This document shows, in pieces, positions 25,366-33,561 of a stretch of DNA of 64,000 nt. Location of the stretch: the NCBI GenBank assembly GCA_910586205.1, contig CAJUGD010000013.1:29360-93359 (forward strand), in the 5' to 3' direction. The translations under genes were made by a program, and so were the position numbers. Position 1 is the first letter of the stretch; each line of letters opens with the position of its first letter. Origin of the DNA: an uncultured Lachnospiraceae bacterium. GTDB lineage: Bacteria > Bacillota > Clostridia > Lachnospirales > Lachnospiraceae. The notes below the pieces were generated by a model. That model did not search any database and was not told the DNA's origin. It saw only the letters and a list, made by a program, of their open reading frames with translations.

Positions 25366-26697
25366 CTACAGCATAAATAATGTCTGCGCCTTCTCTTTTA
25401 TATCCTTGGGAATATTCAACAGCACCCGAATATAAAAGCTTTTATTTTTTATCGAAAAATCTGTCTCCCCTTTGTAACGCTCCGCAGTCTTTACTATGCT
25501 GTTCACTCCCAGGCTATCCTTCTTTTTTCCTTTTGGCAGCCCTTTGTAAAGACATGCATCCTCGGCACACGTATTCTGGCACTGAATCACCAGCTTATGT
25601 CCCTTATATACAACAGACAGATGGATATATAGATCATCTTCCCGGGAGTCCATACACCCGTGAATGGCATTTTCAAAAATATTGGCAAGAATTGCAACCA
25701 GATCAATATCCCGGATCGGCAGATTCTGCTGAGCTTCCACCTTCATCTCCACTCTAATTCCCCGGTTCCTGGCATATCCTCCATAGACTGACAAGATGCC
25801 GTTGACTGCCTTATTGCTGCACACCGCCTCAGGCCGATTGCTCTCTACATCTTCTCCATACTGTTTTAAATATTCCAAAAGCCCTGCCTCATCCTTGGCC
25901 TTCACATACTCCCGAATCAAAAGACAGTGATGGCGCACATCATGGCGAATCCTGGCTGCTTCCTCCTCCGCCTGCTTTCCCAGCTCTAACTGGCGGCGCA
26001 AAAGCTGCTCATTCATCTCCAAAAGCTGCTTTTCTGCCTCATAGCAGTGTTCCCTGCCAAGGTGAATATACAAGTGAAAGATTAAGTACTGAATCACCCC
26101 TGCCATAAACATAATCACAAAAATCCGGATCACGTTCAGAACGGAAAAAGCCCGGTCAGCCGGCCAATAGGCTATAAAAGCAGCTATTATAAAGCATACT
26201 ACTAAGGTAATAATACTAAACAGATCCATTTCCGCCCTGAGAAACTCCAGATTTTCAAAAAAGCATTTTCGAAATCTTCTCTGTAAAAAGAAAAGGATCG
26301 CAACAATCAGAACCACCCGTATCAGAATATCTACCCACATGCTTTCCCCAAACCACCACCTGGATATGTCTATCCCCAAAAAAACACACAGAGAAAGCAA
26401 ATAAAAGCTAAGAGATATTTTATAAAGAGATAGATACAGACTGTCTCCGCTCATTATGCAGCAAAACACTCCGATCACCGGAAGACTGAGAAGCCCCGCA
26501 AAGCGAATGTATACATCCCGACTGAAATGGTACCAGATACTAAAACCCAAAATTGCTGCCAGCCAAAAAACAAAATAACTGATTATGGCCTTTTTCATTG
26601 ATATCCTGGGACGGTCCAGCATAAGAAATACTGCCATCATCATAGCCCCGCCCATACCGTTGCGCAGAAGCGCAATCCAAAATGACCCACCTAACAT
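25366..26697 (-). CDS. GHKL-family sensor histidine kinase at head of pilus operon
   Basis: The protein has 443 residues. Six or seven membrane helices fill residues 1-220, then a coiled coil (MNEQLLRRQLELGKQAEEEA), the phosphorylation segment RIRHDVRHH and an AgrC/GHKL-type ATPase domain with N-box NIFENAIHGC and G-box SLGVNSIVKTAERYKG. These kinases usually sense peptides at the membrane and pair with LytTR regulators. It has no regulator gene of its own beside it; the nearest regulator is the LytTR gene 1.6 kb upstream. The start has AGAAGGAT upstream. A tandem repeat and a weak promoter lie about 100-175 bp before it, so it may be autoregulated and co-transcribed with pilT. Confidence 0.9.
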   Translation of the reverse strand: MLGGSFWIALLRNGMGGAMMMAVFLMLDRPRISMKKAIISYFVFWLAAILGFSIWYHFSRDVYIRFAGLLSLPVIGVFCCIMSGDSLYLSLYKISLSFYLLSLCVFLGIDISRWWFGESMWVDILIRVVLIVAILFFLQRRFRKCFFENLEFLRAEMDLFSIITLVVCFIIAAFIAYWPADRAFSVLNVIRIFVIMFMAGVIQYLIFHLYIHLGREHCYEAEKQLLEMNEQLLRRQLELGKQAEEEAARIRHDVRHHCLLIREYVKAKDEAGLLEYLKQYGEDVESNRPEAVCSNKAVNGILSVYGGYARNRGIRVEMKVEAQQNLPIRDIDLVAILANIFENAIHGCMDSREDDLYIHLSVVYKGHKLVIQCQNTCAEDACLYKGLPKGKKKDSLGVNSIVKTAERYKGETDFSIKNKSFYIRVLLNIPKDIKEKAQTLFML

Positions 26698-26801
26698 GTT
26701 TTATCCTTCTCTTTTTTTCATAACCCCTTGCTGTTCATACAGCATAATCCTGCATCTGTATGATGAAACACTCTGACAGCTTACTATTGCTGATTGACCA
26801 T

Positions 26802-26830
26802 ATGATAGCAAAAAAAGAAAATTCTTAAAA
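26802..26830 (-). promoter_or_regulatory. Putative activator-dependent promoter for the kinase-pilus operon
   Basis: On the minus strand a -10-like TATCAT (26807-26802) has only a poor -35 (TTTTAA at 26830-26825). A tandem direct repeat begins 7 bp further upstream. A weak -35 beside a tandem repeat is typical of promoters that need an activator. Initiation would fall near 26796, giving a leader of about 100 nt before the kinase ATG. That leader contains a 14-codon ORF of doubtful significance. Confidence 0.5.
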
Positions 26831-26837
26831 GAGGTTT

Positions 26838-26871
26838 GGAATGAATCGCACTTTTGAGGGAATGAATCGCA
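26838..26871. promoter_or_regulatory. Tandem 13-bp direct repeat, candidate LytTR regulator site
   Basis: GGAATGAATCGCA occurs at 26838-26850 and again, identically, at 26859-26871. The period is 21 bp, two helical turns. LytTR-domain regulators bind two direct repeats of about 9 bp separated by 12-13 bp, which gives this same period. The site lies at roughly -42 to -75 from the inferred start. The base sequence itself is not the AgrA or VirR consensus. Confidence 0.6.
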
Positions 26872-26917
26872 TCTATATAGAACCCTTTCTCATAGGATCA
26901 GCTTTTCTATAAAACAA

Positions 26918-26954
26918 AAAAGAATCCTGACCAAATAATTTTCAGAATTCTTTT
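26918..26954. terminator. Intrinsic terminator after second kinase gene
   Basis: AAAAGAATCCTGA (26918-26930) pairs with TCAGAATTCTTTT (26942-26954) with one mismatch around an 11-nt loop, with a T tail on each strand. It separates the CPBP-regulator-kinase unit from the promoter region of the kinase-pilus operon. Together with the tandem repeat it accounts for most of the 348-bp gap 26698-27045. Confidence 0.7.
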
Positions 26955-27045
26955 ACTCGTGTCTTTATCTATGAAGTTATGTCATTTGAATACATGCCGC
27001 AATCGGATTAATAATTCATCAAAGCCTTGGTTTATCCAGTCAAAA

Positions 27046-28305
27046 TCAGTCATAGGGAACAATAATCCTGCTGCTGAACCATCCGTCCTCACATGTAAAA
27101 TCTATATTCCCGCCATACCGCTCCACGCCTTTTATGATGCTGGATACGCCCACTCCTTTCCTTCCCTTTGACATCGGAATCCCGTTCTTAAAAAGGATAT
27201 CCTCTCTGCAGGTATTTTCCACCACTATGGACAGCCTGCCTGCCTTTGTCTCCATCCATACCAGGATCTTTCTTTTTTCTTTTCCTGAATCCTCACAGCC
27301 ATGTATAGCGTTTTCCAGAAGATTGGCCAGAATCGCCACCAGATCCACATCCTGAATCCCAATATTCTTATCTACGTTCACAGAAAAGTCCATGTCTATT
27401 TCTTCCTGCCCGGCCTGTGCCAGATAAACGGACAGCACATTGTCAATCACCGGATTTACACACACCCGTTTTCTTCCCGAATTTTCCACCTCAAAGCTGT
27501 ATTCACTCAGATAATCCAGAAGCTTTTGTACCTCGCCCTTTTTGGCATACTCTGCAAGGTTCTGCATATGATGCCTGAAATCGTGGCGCACACGGCGGGC
27601 ATTCTCCTCCGCCCGTTCCATAATCTTAATCTTCTGAACAAGAATTTTCTGGTGCTGCTCAATCTGGCTGTTTAAGGCAGCTTCCAGCATGTAATGGATA
27701 GTGTGGTAAATCACCCCATATCCCAGACAAATGGCTGCCATCAAAAGGATAAAAAACATCAATTGAATCTGGTCAATGCTGCCTGTATTCGCCACCACAG
27801 CCAAATAACCCAGATAGATCGTATACAAAACTGAAAGAAGACACATAGGCCACCATCCTGTTGTCAGCTCTCCCCGGATCTGATCAAATCTTTTCCGCAG
27901 CCCTTTCTGGTAGAAAATGAGAGTCCCGCCATGAAGCAAAGTACGGATATATGCGGATGCCCTTATACCTCCGCCAAAGAACCATTCTGCCAAAAGTTTT
28001 GACAAAGTCGTCACGGCAAGAAAAACCTGACAATAAGTCAGACATACAAACATTGTCTTAGGAAAATTTTCCTCAGACAAAAACAAAACCTCCCCAATCA
28101 ATACAAAAAACGAAAACAAGAACAGTCCCCAAACCCATATGGACCGTTCTATCATAAAATAAGTCCCTAATGCAATGCCGATTTCTAAAAACGCCACGCT
28201 CATACACAAAAGCCTGGTTATCCTTTTAGGGAACCTGGATCGGCAAAACATGATAACTGCTGTACCATGAAGCAGGTATAAAAGACCGACTGCTTCTAGT
28301 GTCAT
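27046..28305 (-). CDS. GHKL-family sensor histidine kinase paired with LytTR regulator
   Basis: The protein has 419 residues: about six membrane helices (residues 1-205), a helical linker, RVRHDFRHH as the phosphorylation site, N-box NLLENAIHGC and G-box KGVGVSSIIKGVERYGG. The N-terminal membrane part and the kinase core are related in plan to the kinase at 25366-26697, suggesting duplication. It lies 37 bp after the LytTR regulator, the usual pairing. No ordinary Shine-Dalgarno is seen; instead a run of nine G ends 9 nt before the ATG and could serve as the pairing sequence, making translation sensitive to changes in that tract. Confidence 0.9.
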   Translation of the reverse strand: MTLEAVGLLYLLHGTAVIMFCRSRFPKRITRLLCMSVAFLEIGIALGTYFMIERSIWVWGLFLFSFFVLIGEVLFLSEENFPKTMFVCLTYCQVFLAVTTLSKLLAEWFFGGGIRASAYIRTLLHGGTLIFYQKGLRKRFDQIRGELTTGWWPMCLLSVLYTIYLGYLAVVANTGSIDQIQLMFFILLMAAICLGYGVIYHTIHYMLEAALNSQIEQHQKILVQKIKIMERAEENARRVRHDFRHHMQNLAEYAKKGEVQKLLDYLSEYSFEVENSGRKRVCVNPVIDNVLSVYLAQAGQEEIDMDFSVNVDKNIGIQDVDLVAILANLLENAIHGCEDSGKEKRKILVWMETKAGRLSIVVENTCREDILFKNGIPMSKGRKGVGVSSIIKGVERYGGNIDFTCEDGWFSSRIIVPYD

Positions 28306-28314
28306 ATCTTTTTA

Positions 28315-28323
28315 CCCCCCCCC
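28315..28323 (-). repeat. Poly-G tract (9) before second kinase gene
   Basis: Nine consecutive G on the minus strand form the mini-frame ATG GGG GGG GGG TAA and end 9 nt before the kinase ATG. The tract shares the sequence GGGGGGGGGTAAAA with the tract at the end of the regulator gene. Tracts of this length are prone to slippage. Confidence 0.85.
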
Positions 28324-28342
28324 ATAAATTTAAGTTCACGTT

Positions 28343-29071
28343 TTACCCCCCCCCCGCACAGAAATAACTAAAATATTGTTCCCGCAGCGGCTGGTAAGCC
28401 CCTCTGGGAAGATAAATGTTCTTTCCTGTATCCATACAGGCTTCCTGTCCGCTAAGGCTGTCAATATGTTCTAAATTTACCACATAAGAAGCCCCGACTT
28501 TTTTAAATTCCTGCCATTCTGACAACATTTCATAAATCTCCGCCATAGTCATGCGCAGACGGATAAAACTGCCGTCAGCTAAATGCAGACGCTGGCTTTT
28601 CCCTTGTGCCTCACAATATACAATATCCTTTAAAGCCACCTTGCAGCTTCGCCCGTCACTTCGGAAAATCACATGTGCGATTCTGTTTTCCCTGTTCTTC
28701 ATAATTTTATCCAGAACAGAAAACAGCTTTTTCTCTCCTACCGGCTTAACCAGATATTGAGCCGCATCCACTCCATAAGCATCCAGTGCATGCTCTTTTG
28801 AAGTTGTAAGAAACACGATCTTTCCCCGATTTCCCATCTGGCGCAGCTCCCTTGCCGCCTTAATTCCGCTCTTGCCTGGCATATATATATCAAGCAGAAT
28901 CAAATCCGGGATATATTCTCCCTCCTTAATTCGTGTTAACATCTTCTCCGGGTCTTCAAACCGGTCAACGAAAATATCCTCATCCTCATGTCTTCTGCGC
29001 CATGAAAGGACAAGACTCTCTGTTTTATCCAGCTCCTTTTTCTCATCATCACAGATTGCGATCCGGTACAT
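28343..29071 (-). CDS. LytTR-family response regulator (AgrA/VirR type)
   Basis: The protein has 242 residues. The receiver domain (1-125) has the acidic pocket ICDDEKKE, the phospho-acceptor Asp in LILLDIYMPG (about residue 60), the Thr/Ser switch in VFLTTSKEH and the Lys in LVKPVGEKK. A LytTR DNA-binding domain (about 135-235) follows, with IVYCEAQGKSQRLHLADG and FKKVGASYVVNLEHI. GGGGGAAG precedes the ATG. It sits between a CPBP protease gene (63-bp gap) and a GHKL kinase (37-bp gap). The final residues are encoded by a G10 tract. It is the best candidate to bind the tandem repeat before the pilus operon. Confidence 0.94.
   Translation of the reverse strand: MYRIAICDDEKKELDKTESLVLSWRRRHEDEDIFVDRFEDPEKMLTRIKEGEYIPDLILLDIYMPGKSGIKAARELRQMGNRGKIVFLTTSKEHALDAYGVDAAQYLVKPVGEKKLFSVLDKIMKNRENRIAHVIFRSDGRSCKVALKDIVYCEAQGKSQRLHLADGSFIRLRMTMAEIYEMLSEWQEFKKVGASYVVNLEHIDSLSGQEACMDTGKNIYLPRGAYQPLREQYFSYFCAGGG
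28346..28355 (-). repeat. Poly-G tract (10) at 3' end of response regulator gene
   Basis: Ten consecutive G on the minus strand encode the last residues (Ala-Gly-Gly-Gly) before TAA. With one extra G the frame would read on through the intergenic region and end just after the second G tract; with one fewer it would end three codons later at TGA. Confidence 0.85.
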
Positions 29072-29134
29072 CTTTTGTCTTCCCCCTTGTTGTCTTTATG
29101 GTAAATTGTTTTCTGTCTTCATTGAAGATGCTTT

Positions 29135-30061
29135 TTAGTTTAACATAAACATTCCCATGCATACCACCAAAAATGCAACTACTCCCGGGGCAGTCAGAAC
29201 AGTCCTCCAGAATCCTTTCTTTGGAACCGGCGCCCAGCCAGTAAACCAGGGCAGCCTCCAGCCATACAAACATGCCAGCACAACGGCCCCTATCATGCTT
29301 CCCACCATCAAAAGCCCCAAAAACGCGATTCCCAAAAGAGCAAAGGCTGTCTCTGCTGAAAATCCATCCAATCCTTGTAAGAGCACCACCGGCACCACTC
29401 CTCCTGCCAGGTTGATCATCATATGAAGTATGATTGTATACCCGATTCTCCCAGTACTGCTGTAAAGATATGCAAAAATCATGCCCAAAATACAGGCATA
29501 AAAAAATTGGTAAAAATTGCCGTGGAACAGGCCAAAAGCAACCCCGGACACCACCACGGCAGCTTTCTGGCCAAAAGGTACAATCCGGTCAATAAGGATT
29601 TTTCTGAACATGAGCTCCTCCATCATCGGAGCTACCACCACAGTTGAGAGAAACACAGTCCAGGGATTCATCTCCCCGATCAGATCCATCACCGGATTCT
29701 CCTGGGGGATTTTCGTCACTGCCTCTACTGCTCCCATCATGATCTGTCCTGCAAAATTCCCTATATAGGTAAAACCGAAGCACACCACTGCCCACAATAA
29801 AAATACGCCTATAGGGATCTTCTCCCCATCCTCCTTTTTCCAGGAAGGAACCTTTCGGATCATCAGCCAAAAGATCGGAAAGGCACACAAATACATGGAA
29901 GCCTGGGCCAGCATCAGATAGTCCATATCCGGCAGACCTTTCCCTCCATACGCCATCCAAAGCCCAAGTCCCACTCCCATAAAAAGCTGTATCCCTATAT
30001 CAACCAGAAAAAACACCACAAACGCCCATCCGATTCTGGAAAACTGTCTCCTTGTTTCCAT
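29135..30061 (-). CDS. CPBP-family intramembrane metalloprotease
   Basis: This 308-residue polytopic protein has about eight membrane helices. Family motifs are visible: the glutamate pair and Arg in MMEELMFRKILIDR (motif 1, about residues 140-153), FGLFHGNFYQF (motif 2, His) and IILHMMIN (motif 3, His/Asn). CPBP proteases cleave within the membrane and include peptide-processing and bacteriocin self-immunity enzymes. It appears to be the first gene of a unit with the LytTR regulator and the GHKL kinase, so processing of a signal peptide or of a membrane regulator is a reasonable guess. No AgrD-like peptide gene was found next to it. GGAG lies 6 nt before the ATG. Confidence 0.9.
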   Translation of the reverse strand: METRRQFSRIGWAFVVFFLVDIGIQLFMGVGLGLWMAYGGKGLPDMDYLMLAQASMYLCAFPIFWLMIRKVPSWKKEDGEKIPIGVFLLWAVVCFGFTYIGNFAGQIMMGAVEAVTKIPQENPVMDLIGEMNPWTVFLSTVVVAPMMEELMFRKILIDRIVPFGQKAAVVVSGVAFGLFHGNFYQFFYACILGMIFAYLYSSTGRIGYTIILHMMINLAGGVVPVVLLQGLDGFSAETAFALLGIAFLGLLMVGSMIGAVVLACLYGWRLPWFTGWAPVPKKGFWRTVLTAPGVVAFLVVCMGMFMLN

Positions 30062-30140
30062 TCTGTTCTCCTGCCACGCCTTTCTATTGCTTTTTGCTGC
30101 AGCCCGTGATCCTCAAGCGGGCGTAACCCCTCTGCCATAA

Positions 30141-30171
30141 CAGGGGAGCCAGCCAGATGCCAACTCCCCTG
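30141..30171 (-). other. Hairpin downstream of EF-G-like gene
   Basis: CAGGGGAG and CTCCCCTG form an 8-bp GC-rich stem around a 15-nt loop, about 37 nt after the EF-G-like stop. It lacks a T-run, so it is a candidate RNA-stabilising hairpin or a non-canonical terminator. Confidence 0.45.
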
Positions 30172-30207
30172 CAAGTTTCAGCCTGCTATGACAAATTTCT
30201 CATAAGA

Positions 30208-32310
30208 CTATGCATCCATTTTGTCAATCTTAGACGCCCTTGCCTCCACTTCCTTTTTCTGAATATCGCCCGGAGCCTGCTCATAGCGGGCAAACTCATA
30301 TTCATAGAGTCCGATTCCTCCGGTCATGGAACGCAAATCTGTATTATAACCGAACATCTCAGACATAGGCACATCTGCTTCAATAATCTGTTTCCCGTGA
30401 TGGTCTGAATTCATCCCCAGCACACGCCCTCTTCTCCGGTTCAAATCTCCCATAACATCCCCTGTAAACTTATCGGGAACCGTCACTTTCACGGAGGCAA
30501 TGGGCTCTAAGAGCACTGGATTGGCCTCCATAAAGCCCTTCTTAAATGCCATGGAGGCGGCTGTCTTAAATGCCATCTCAGAAGAATCAACCGGATGGTA
30601 GGAGCCGTCGATCAAAGTCGCCTTCACGCCCACTACCGGATATGCGGCTAACGGACCCTTCACACAACTCTCCTGAACGCCCTTCTCTACTGCAGGGAAG
30701 TAGTTTCTGGGAACTGCTCCTCCAAATACATTTTCCTCAAACACATAAGGAATCTCCAAATCGCCTGACGGCTCAAAGATCATCTTTACGTCGCCGTACT
30801 GGCCATGCCCGCCGGTCTGCTTCTTATATTTGCCCTGAACCTCCACTTTCTTGCGGATGGTCTCACGGAAGGCAAATTTAGGCTTGCTCAGCTCGATCTC
30901 TACTTTATAACGGTTCAAAAGCTTGCTGACTACTACCTCAAGCTGCTGATCACCGATACCGTACAGAAGAAGCTGCCGGTTCTCCTTGTCATTGACTGCC
31001 TTTAAGGTCAGATCCTCCTCTGTCAGCTTTGCCAAAGCGCTGCTGACTTTATCCTCATCCCCCTTGGTAACGGTTTTGTACCGCATATAAGTATAAGGAG
31101 TGGAGATCTGCGGCTTATGGTAAACAATGGGAGCCGTGCGCACTGCAATGGTATCTCCGGTCTGGGTCACATTAAGCTTTGCCACTGCGCCGATATCTCC
31201 GGCCTTCAGCTCAGACACCTCAATGGACTCCTTGCCGCGGAGCAGATAAACCTTGGCCACTTTTTCCTCTGCATCCTTATTCACATTATAGATCACAGAG
31301 TCCGGTTTTAAGGTTCCGGTACAGATCTTCATCAGAGAATATTTTCCGATGAACGGATCCACAATGGTCTTAAATACCCGTGCAGATAAGGATACCTGAT
31401 CGTTATACTTTGCCGTAAAACGCTCACCAGTAGACACATCTACACCAATACACTCAAACTTATCCGGTGTGGGCAGATAGCGGTCAATCGCTTGAAGGAG
31501 GGTCTTAAATCCCTGGCAGTTAATGCCCGATCCCATAAGAACCGGCACAATGCTGCCGTCAATCACATGAGACCGGAGAGCGGAAGATATCTCCTCCTGA
31601 CTAAATTCTTCCCCTGAGAAATACCGCTCCATGTATTCTTCACTGGTCTCTGCCACAGCCTCCATCAAAGCCTCTCTGGCAATCCCCAAATTCTTCATGG
31701 AATACTCCGGAATGTCACACTCCTCATAATCGCTCATGTTGGTAAAACGGCGTCCTGCCATCTTCACCACATTCACATAACCCACAAACTTCTCATTCTC
31801 ACGGATCGGAAGCTGGAACGGGGCTATCTTTCTGCCGAACCGCTTCTCTAACTTTAACACCAGCTCACGGTAGCTTGCATGGTCATCATCCATATTGGTC
31901 ACAAAAATAATCCGGGGCAGGCCGAGCTTCTCACACAGTTCCCACGCCTTCTCCGTACCCACTTCAATACCAGCCTTACAGTTAACCACAATGATGGCCG
32001 CGTCTGCCACGCTGACAGCCTCCTCAGCCTCTCCCACAAAGTCAAAGTATCCGGGGGTATCCAGAAGGTTGATCTTGATCATACCGTCTTCTCCCTTGTA
32101 CTCCAACGGGATCAGAGATGTGGAAATGGAGAACTGACGCTTGATCTCTTCTTTATCATAATCGCTGATCGTATTTCCGTCGGTCACCTTTCCCATGCGC
32201 TTGGTGACGCCGGTGAGCAGTGCCAGTGCTTCTGCCACCGTCGTCTTACCGGCTCCTCCATGGCCAAGAAGCACGACGTTGCGGATTTGCTGTGTCCCAT
32301 ATACGTTCAT
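30208..32310 (-). CDS. Elongation factor G-like translational GTPase
   Basis: The protein has 700 residues and full EF-G architecture: G domain with P-loop GHGGAGKTT (about 17-25), switch II DTPGYFDF and TNMDDDHA in place of the usual NKMD; then the OB-fold domain II, domain III, and domains IV and V (GQYGDVKM, PVVGVKATLIDGSYHPVDSS, GRVLGMNSD). The divergent opening (MNVYGTQQIRNVVLLGHGG) and G4 motif mark it as the EF-G-like paralogue often found in Clostridia rather than the str-operon fusA. Its exact role in translation or ribosome recycling is not settled. It is monocistronic, has its own promoter, and ACAGGAGGG precedes the ATG. Confidence 0.9.
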   Translation of the reverse strand: MNVYGTQQIRNVVLLGHGGAGKTTVAEALALLTGVTKRMGKVTDGNTISDYDKEEIKRQFSISTSLIPLEYKGEDGMIKINLLDTPGYFDFVGEAEEAVSVADAAIIVVNCKAGIEVGTEKAWELCEKLGLPRIIFVTNMDDDHASYRELVLKLEKRFGRKIAPFQLPIRENEKFVGYVNVVKMAGRRFTNMSDYEECDIPEYSMKNLGIAREALMEAVAETSEEYMERYFSGEEFSQEEISSALRSHVIDGSIVPVLMGSGINCQGFKTLLQAIDRYLPTPDKFECIGVDVSTGERFTAKYNDQVSLSARVFKTIVDPFIGKYSLMKICTGTLKPDSVIYNVNKDAEEKVAKVYLLRGKESIEVSELKAGDIGAVAKLNVTQTGDTIAVRTAPIVYHKPQISTPYTYMRYKTVTKGDEDKVSSALAKLTEEDLTLKAVNDKENRQLLLYGIGDQQLEVVVSKLLNRYKVEIELSKPKFAFRETIRKKVEVQGKYKKQTGGHGQYGDVKMIFEPSGDLEIPYVFEENVFGGAVPRNYFPAVEKGVQESCVKGPLAAYPVVGVKATLIDGSYHPVDSSEMAFKTAASMAFKKGFMEANPVLLEPIASVKVTVPDKFTGDVMGDLNRRRGRVLGMNSDHHGKQIIEADVPMSEMFGYNTDLRSMTGGIGLYEYEFARYEQAPGDIQKKEVEARASKIDKMDA

Positions 32311-32349
32311 AAAATTCCCTCCTGTATCTCAATTTTGGTCCATGATGAT

Positions 32350-32378
32350 ATTCTACTAAAAAAGCGTGAAAATTACAA
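32350..32378 (-). promoter_or_regulatory. Promoter of EF-G-like gene
   Basis: TTGTAA (32378-32373) and TAGAAT (32355-32350) on the minus strand are separated by 17 bp and lie about 40 bp before the gene start. Confidence 0.7.
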
Positions 32379-32461
32379 GACAAAGAGAAAAATTGCACAA
32401 AATATTTTATTCGAGGAAATTTCTATCACTTTAAAGTGTCAAAGTTTAAAGCAGCAGAGCA

Positions 32462-32490
32462 TTGACAATCAAAGCAGAATGGAGTAGAAT
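32462..32490 (+). promoter_or_regulatory. Sigma-A promoter of the aromatic amino acid operon
   Basis: TTGACA (32462-32467) and TAGAAT (32485-32490) are separated by exactly 17 bp. Initiation would fall near 32497, about 50 nt before the DAHP synthase ATG. Confidence 0.8.
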
Positions 32491-32499
32491 AGCGAAAAG

Positions 32500-32520
32500 G
32501 CATTGACAGCTTCTCAATGC
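32500..32520 (+). other. Small leader hairpin before DAHP synthase gene
   Basis: GCATTGA and TCAATGC form a 7-bp stem with a 7-nt loop in the short 5' leader, 13 nt before the GTGAGGA ribosome site. There is no room for a T-box or trp-type attenuator here. The hairpin may modulate mRNA stability or translation. Confidence 0.4.
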
Positions 32521-32547
32521 AAAACTCTGTTTAGTGAGGATAAAACC

Positions 32548-33561
32548 ATGATTATTATTATGAAACCCCATGCTTCCAAGGAAGCAATCCGCCATATTAC
32601 CTGCCAGATCGAACAAAAAGGGCTTCAGGTCCATCTCTCGGAAGGACATGAGGTCACGATTGTAGGTGTTGTGGGCGACAAGTCTAAGCTTCGGGACATT
32701 AATTTTGAGATTGCCGAGGGAGTGGACAAGGTGGTGGCTGTCACTGAGTCGTATAAGCTGGCCAACCGGAAGTTCCACCCGGAGGCTTCCGTGATTCCTG
32801 TGGGCAGCACCTCCATTGGCCCCGGCACCCTGACCATCATGGCCGGCCCCTGCGCAGTGGAAAGCCGGGAGCAGCTTTTAGAAACAGCCTTTGCCGTAAA
32901 AAAAGCAGGGGCCTCTTTTCTAAGAGGCGGCGCCTATAAGCCCCGCACCTCCCCCTACTCCTTTCAGGGCTTAGAGGAGGAAGGGCTCAAATATATGAAG
33001 GAGGCCAAAGATGCCACCGGCCTTTCAGTCATCTGTGAAGTCACCAGTCATCATGCCATTGAAACTGCCGTAAAATATGTGGATATGCTCCAGATCGGGG
33101 CACGGAATATGCAGAACTTTGAGCTGTTAAAAGAAGCCGGAAAGGCAGGGATTCCCGTGCTCTTAAAGCGGGGCCTGTCCGCCACTATCGACGAGTGGCT
33201 CAACGCTGCAGAATACATTATGTCAGAAGGAAATGAGCAGGTAGTGCTGTGCGAGAGAGGCATACGCACCTATGAGACTTCCACCAGAAATACCTTAGAC
33301 ATCAGCGCTGTGCCGGTGCTGAAAGGAAAGACCCATCTGCCGGTTATCGTAGATCCCAGCCATGCCACCGGCGTCCGGGCCTATGTGCCGCCCCTTGCCA
33401 AGTGCGCCATTGCGGCAGGAGCAGACGGACTGATGATTGAGGTACATCCGGATCCGGCCCGCGCCCTTTCCGACGGCCCACAGTCACTAACCTTTGATCA
33501 GTTTCAGGATTTGACCGCATCCCTGCGGCCCTATGCCCGGCTGGAGGGGAGGGACTTTTAA
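32548..33561 (+). CDS. aroF: 3-deoxy-7-phosphoheptulonate synthase (type I beta)
   Basis: This enzyme condenses phosphoenolpyruvate and erythrose 4-phosphate, the first step of the shikimate pathway. It has 337 residues from the ATG at 32548 (GTGAGGA upstream). The N-terminal 70 residues form a small regulatory ferredoxin-like domain (MIIIMKPHASKEA...VDKVVAVTESYKLA). The TIM barrel follows, with GPCAVESREQ, GGAYKPRTSPYSFQG, VICEVTSHH, QIGARNMQNF, LLKRGLSATIDEWL and VDPSHATGVRAYV, all typical of the beta-subtype metalloenzyme. It shares one base with the tyrA start (TAATG), so the two are translationally coupled. Confidence 0.95.
   Translation: MIIIMKPHASKEAIRHITCQIEQKGLQVHLSEGHEVTIVGVVGDKSKLRDINFEIAEGVDKVVAVTESYKLANRKFHPEASVIPVGSTSIGPGTLTIMAGPCAVESREQLLETAFAVKKAGASFLRGGAYKPRTSPYSFQGLEEEGLKYMKEAKDATGLSVICEVTSHHAIETAVKYVDMLQIGARNMQNFELLKEAGKAGIPVLLKRGLSATIDEWLNAAEYIMSEGNEQVVLCERGIRTYETSTRNTLDISAVPVLKGKTHLPVIVDPSHATGVRAYVPPLAKCAIAAGADGLMIEVHPDPARALSDGPQSLTFDQFQDLTASLRPYARLEGRDF

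Noticed and set aside
26710..26755. 14-codon ORF in the leader of the first GHKL kinase as a possible signal peptide gene
   Set aside because: Poor ribosome site, and no leader/core features of AgrD or other autoinducers; kept only as a note.
31879..32487. 202-codon plus-strand frame opposite the EF-G-like gene start
   Set aside because: It mirrors the conserved GTPase domain and runs into the promoters of two known genes.
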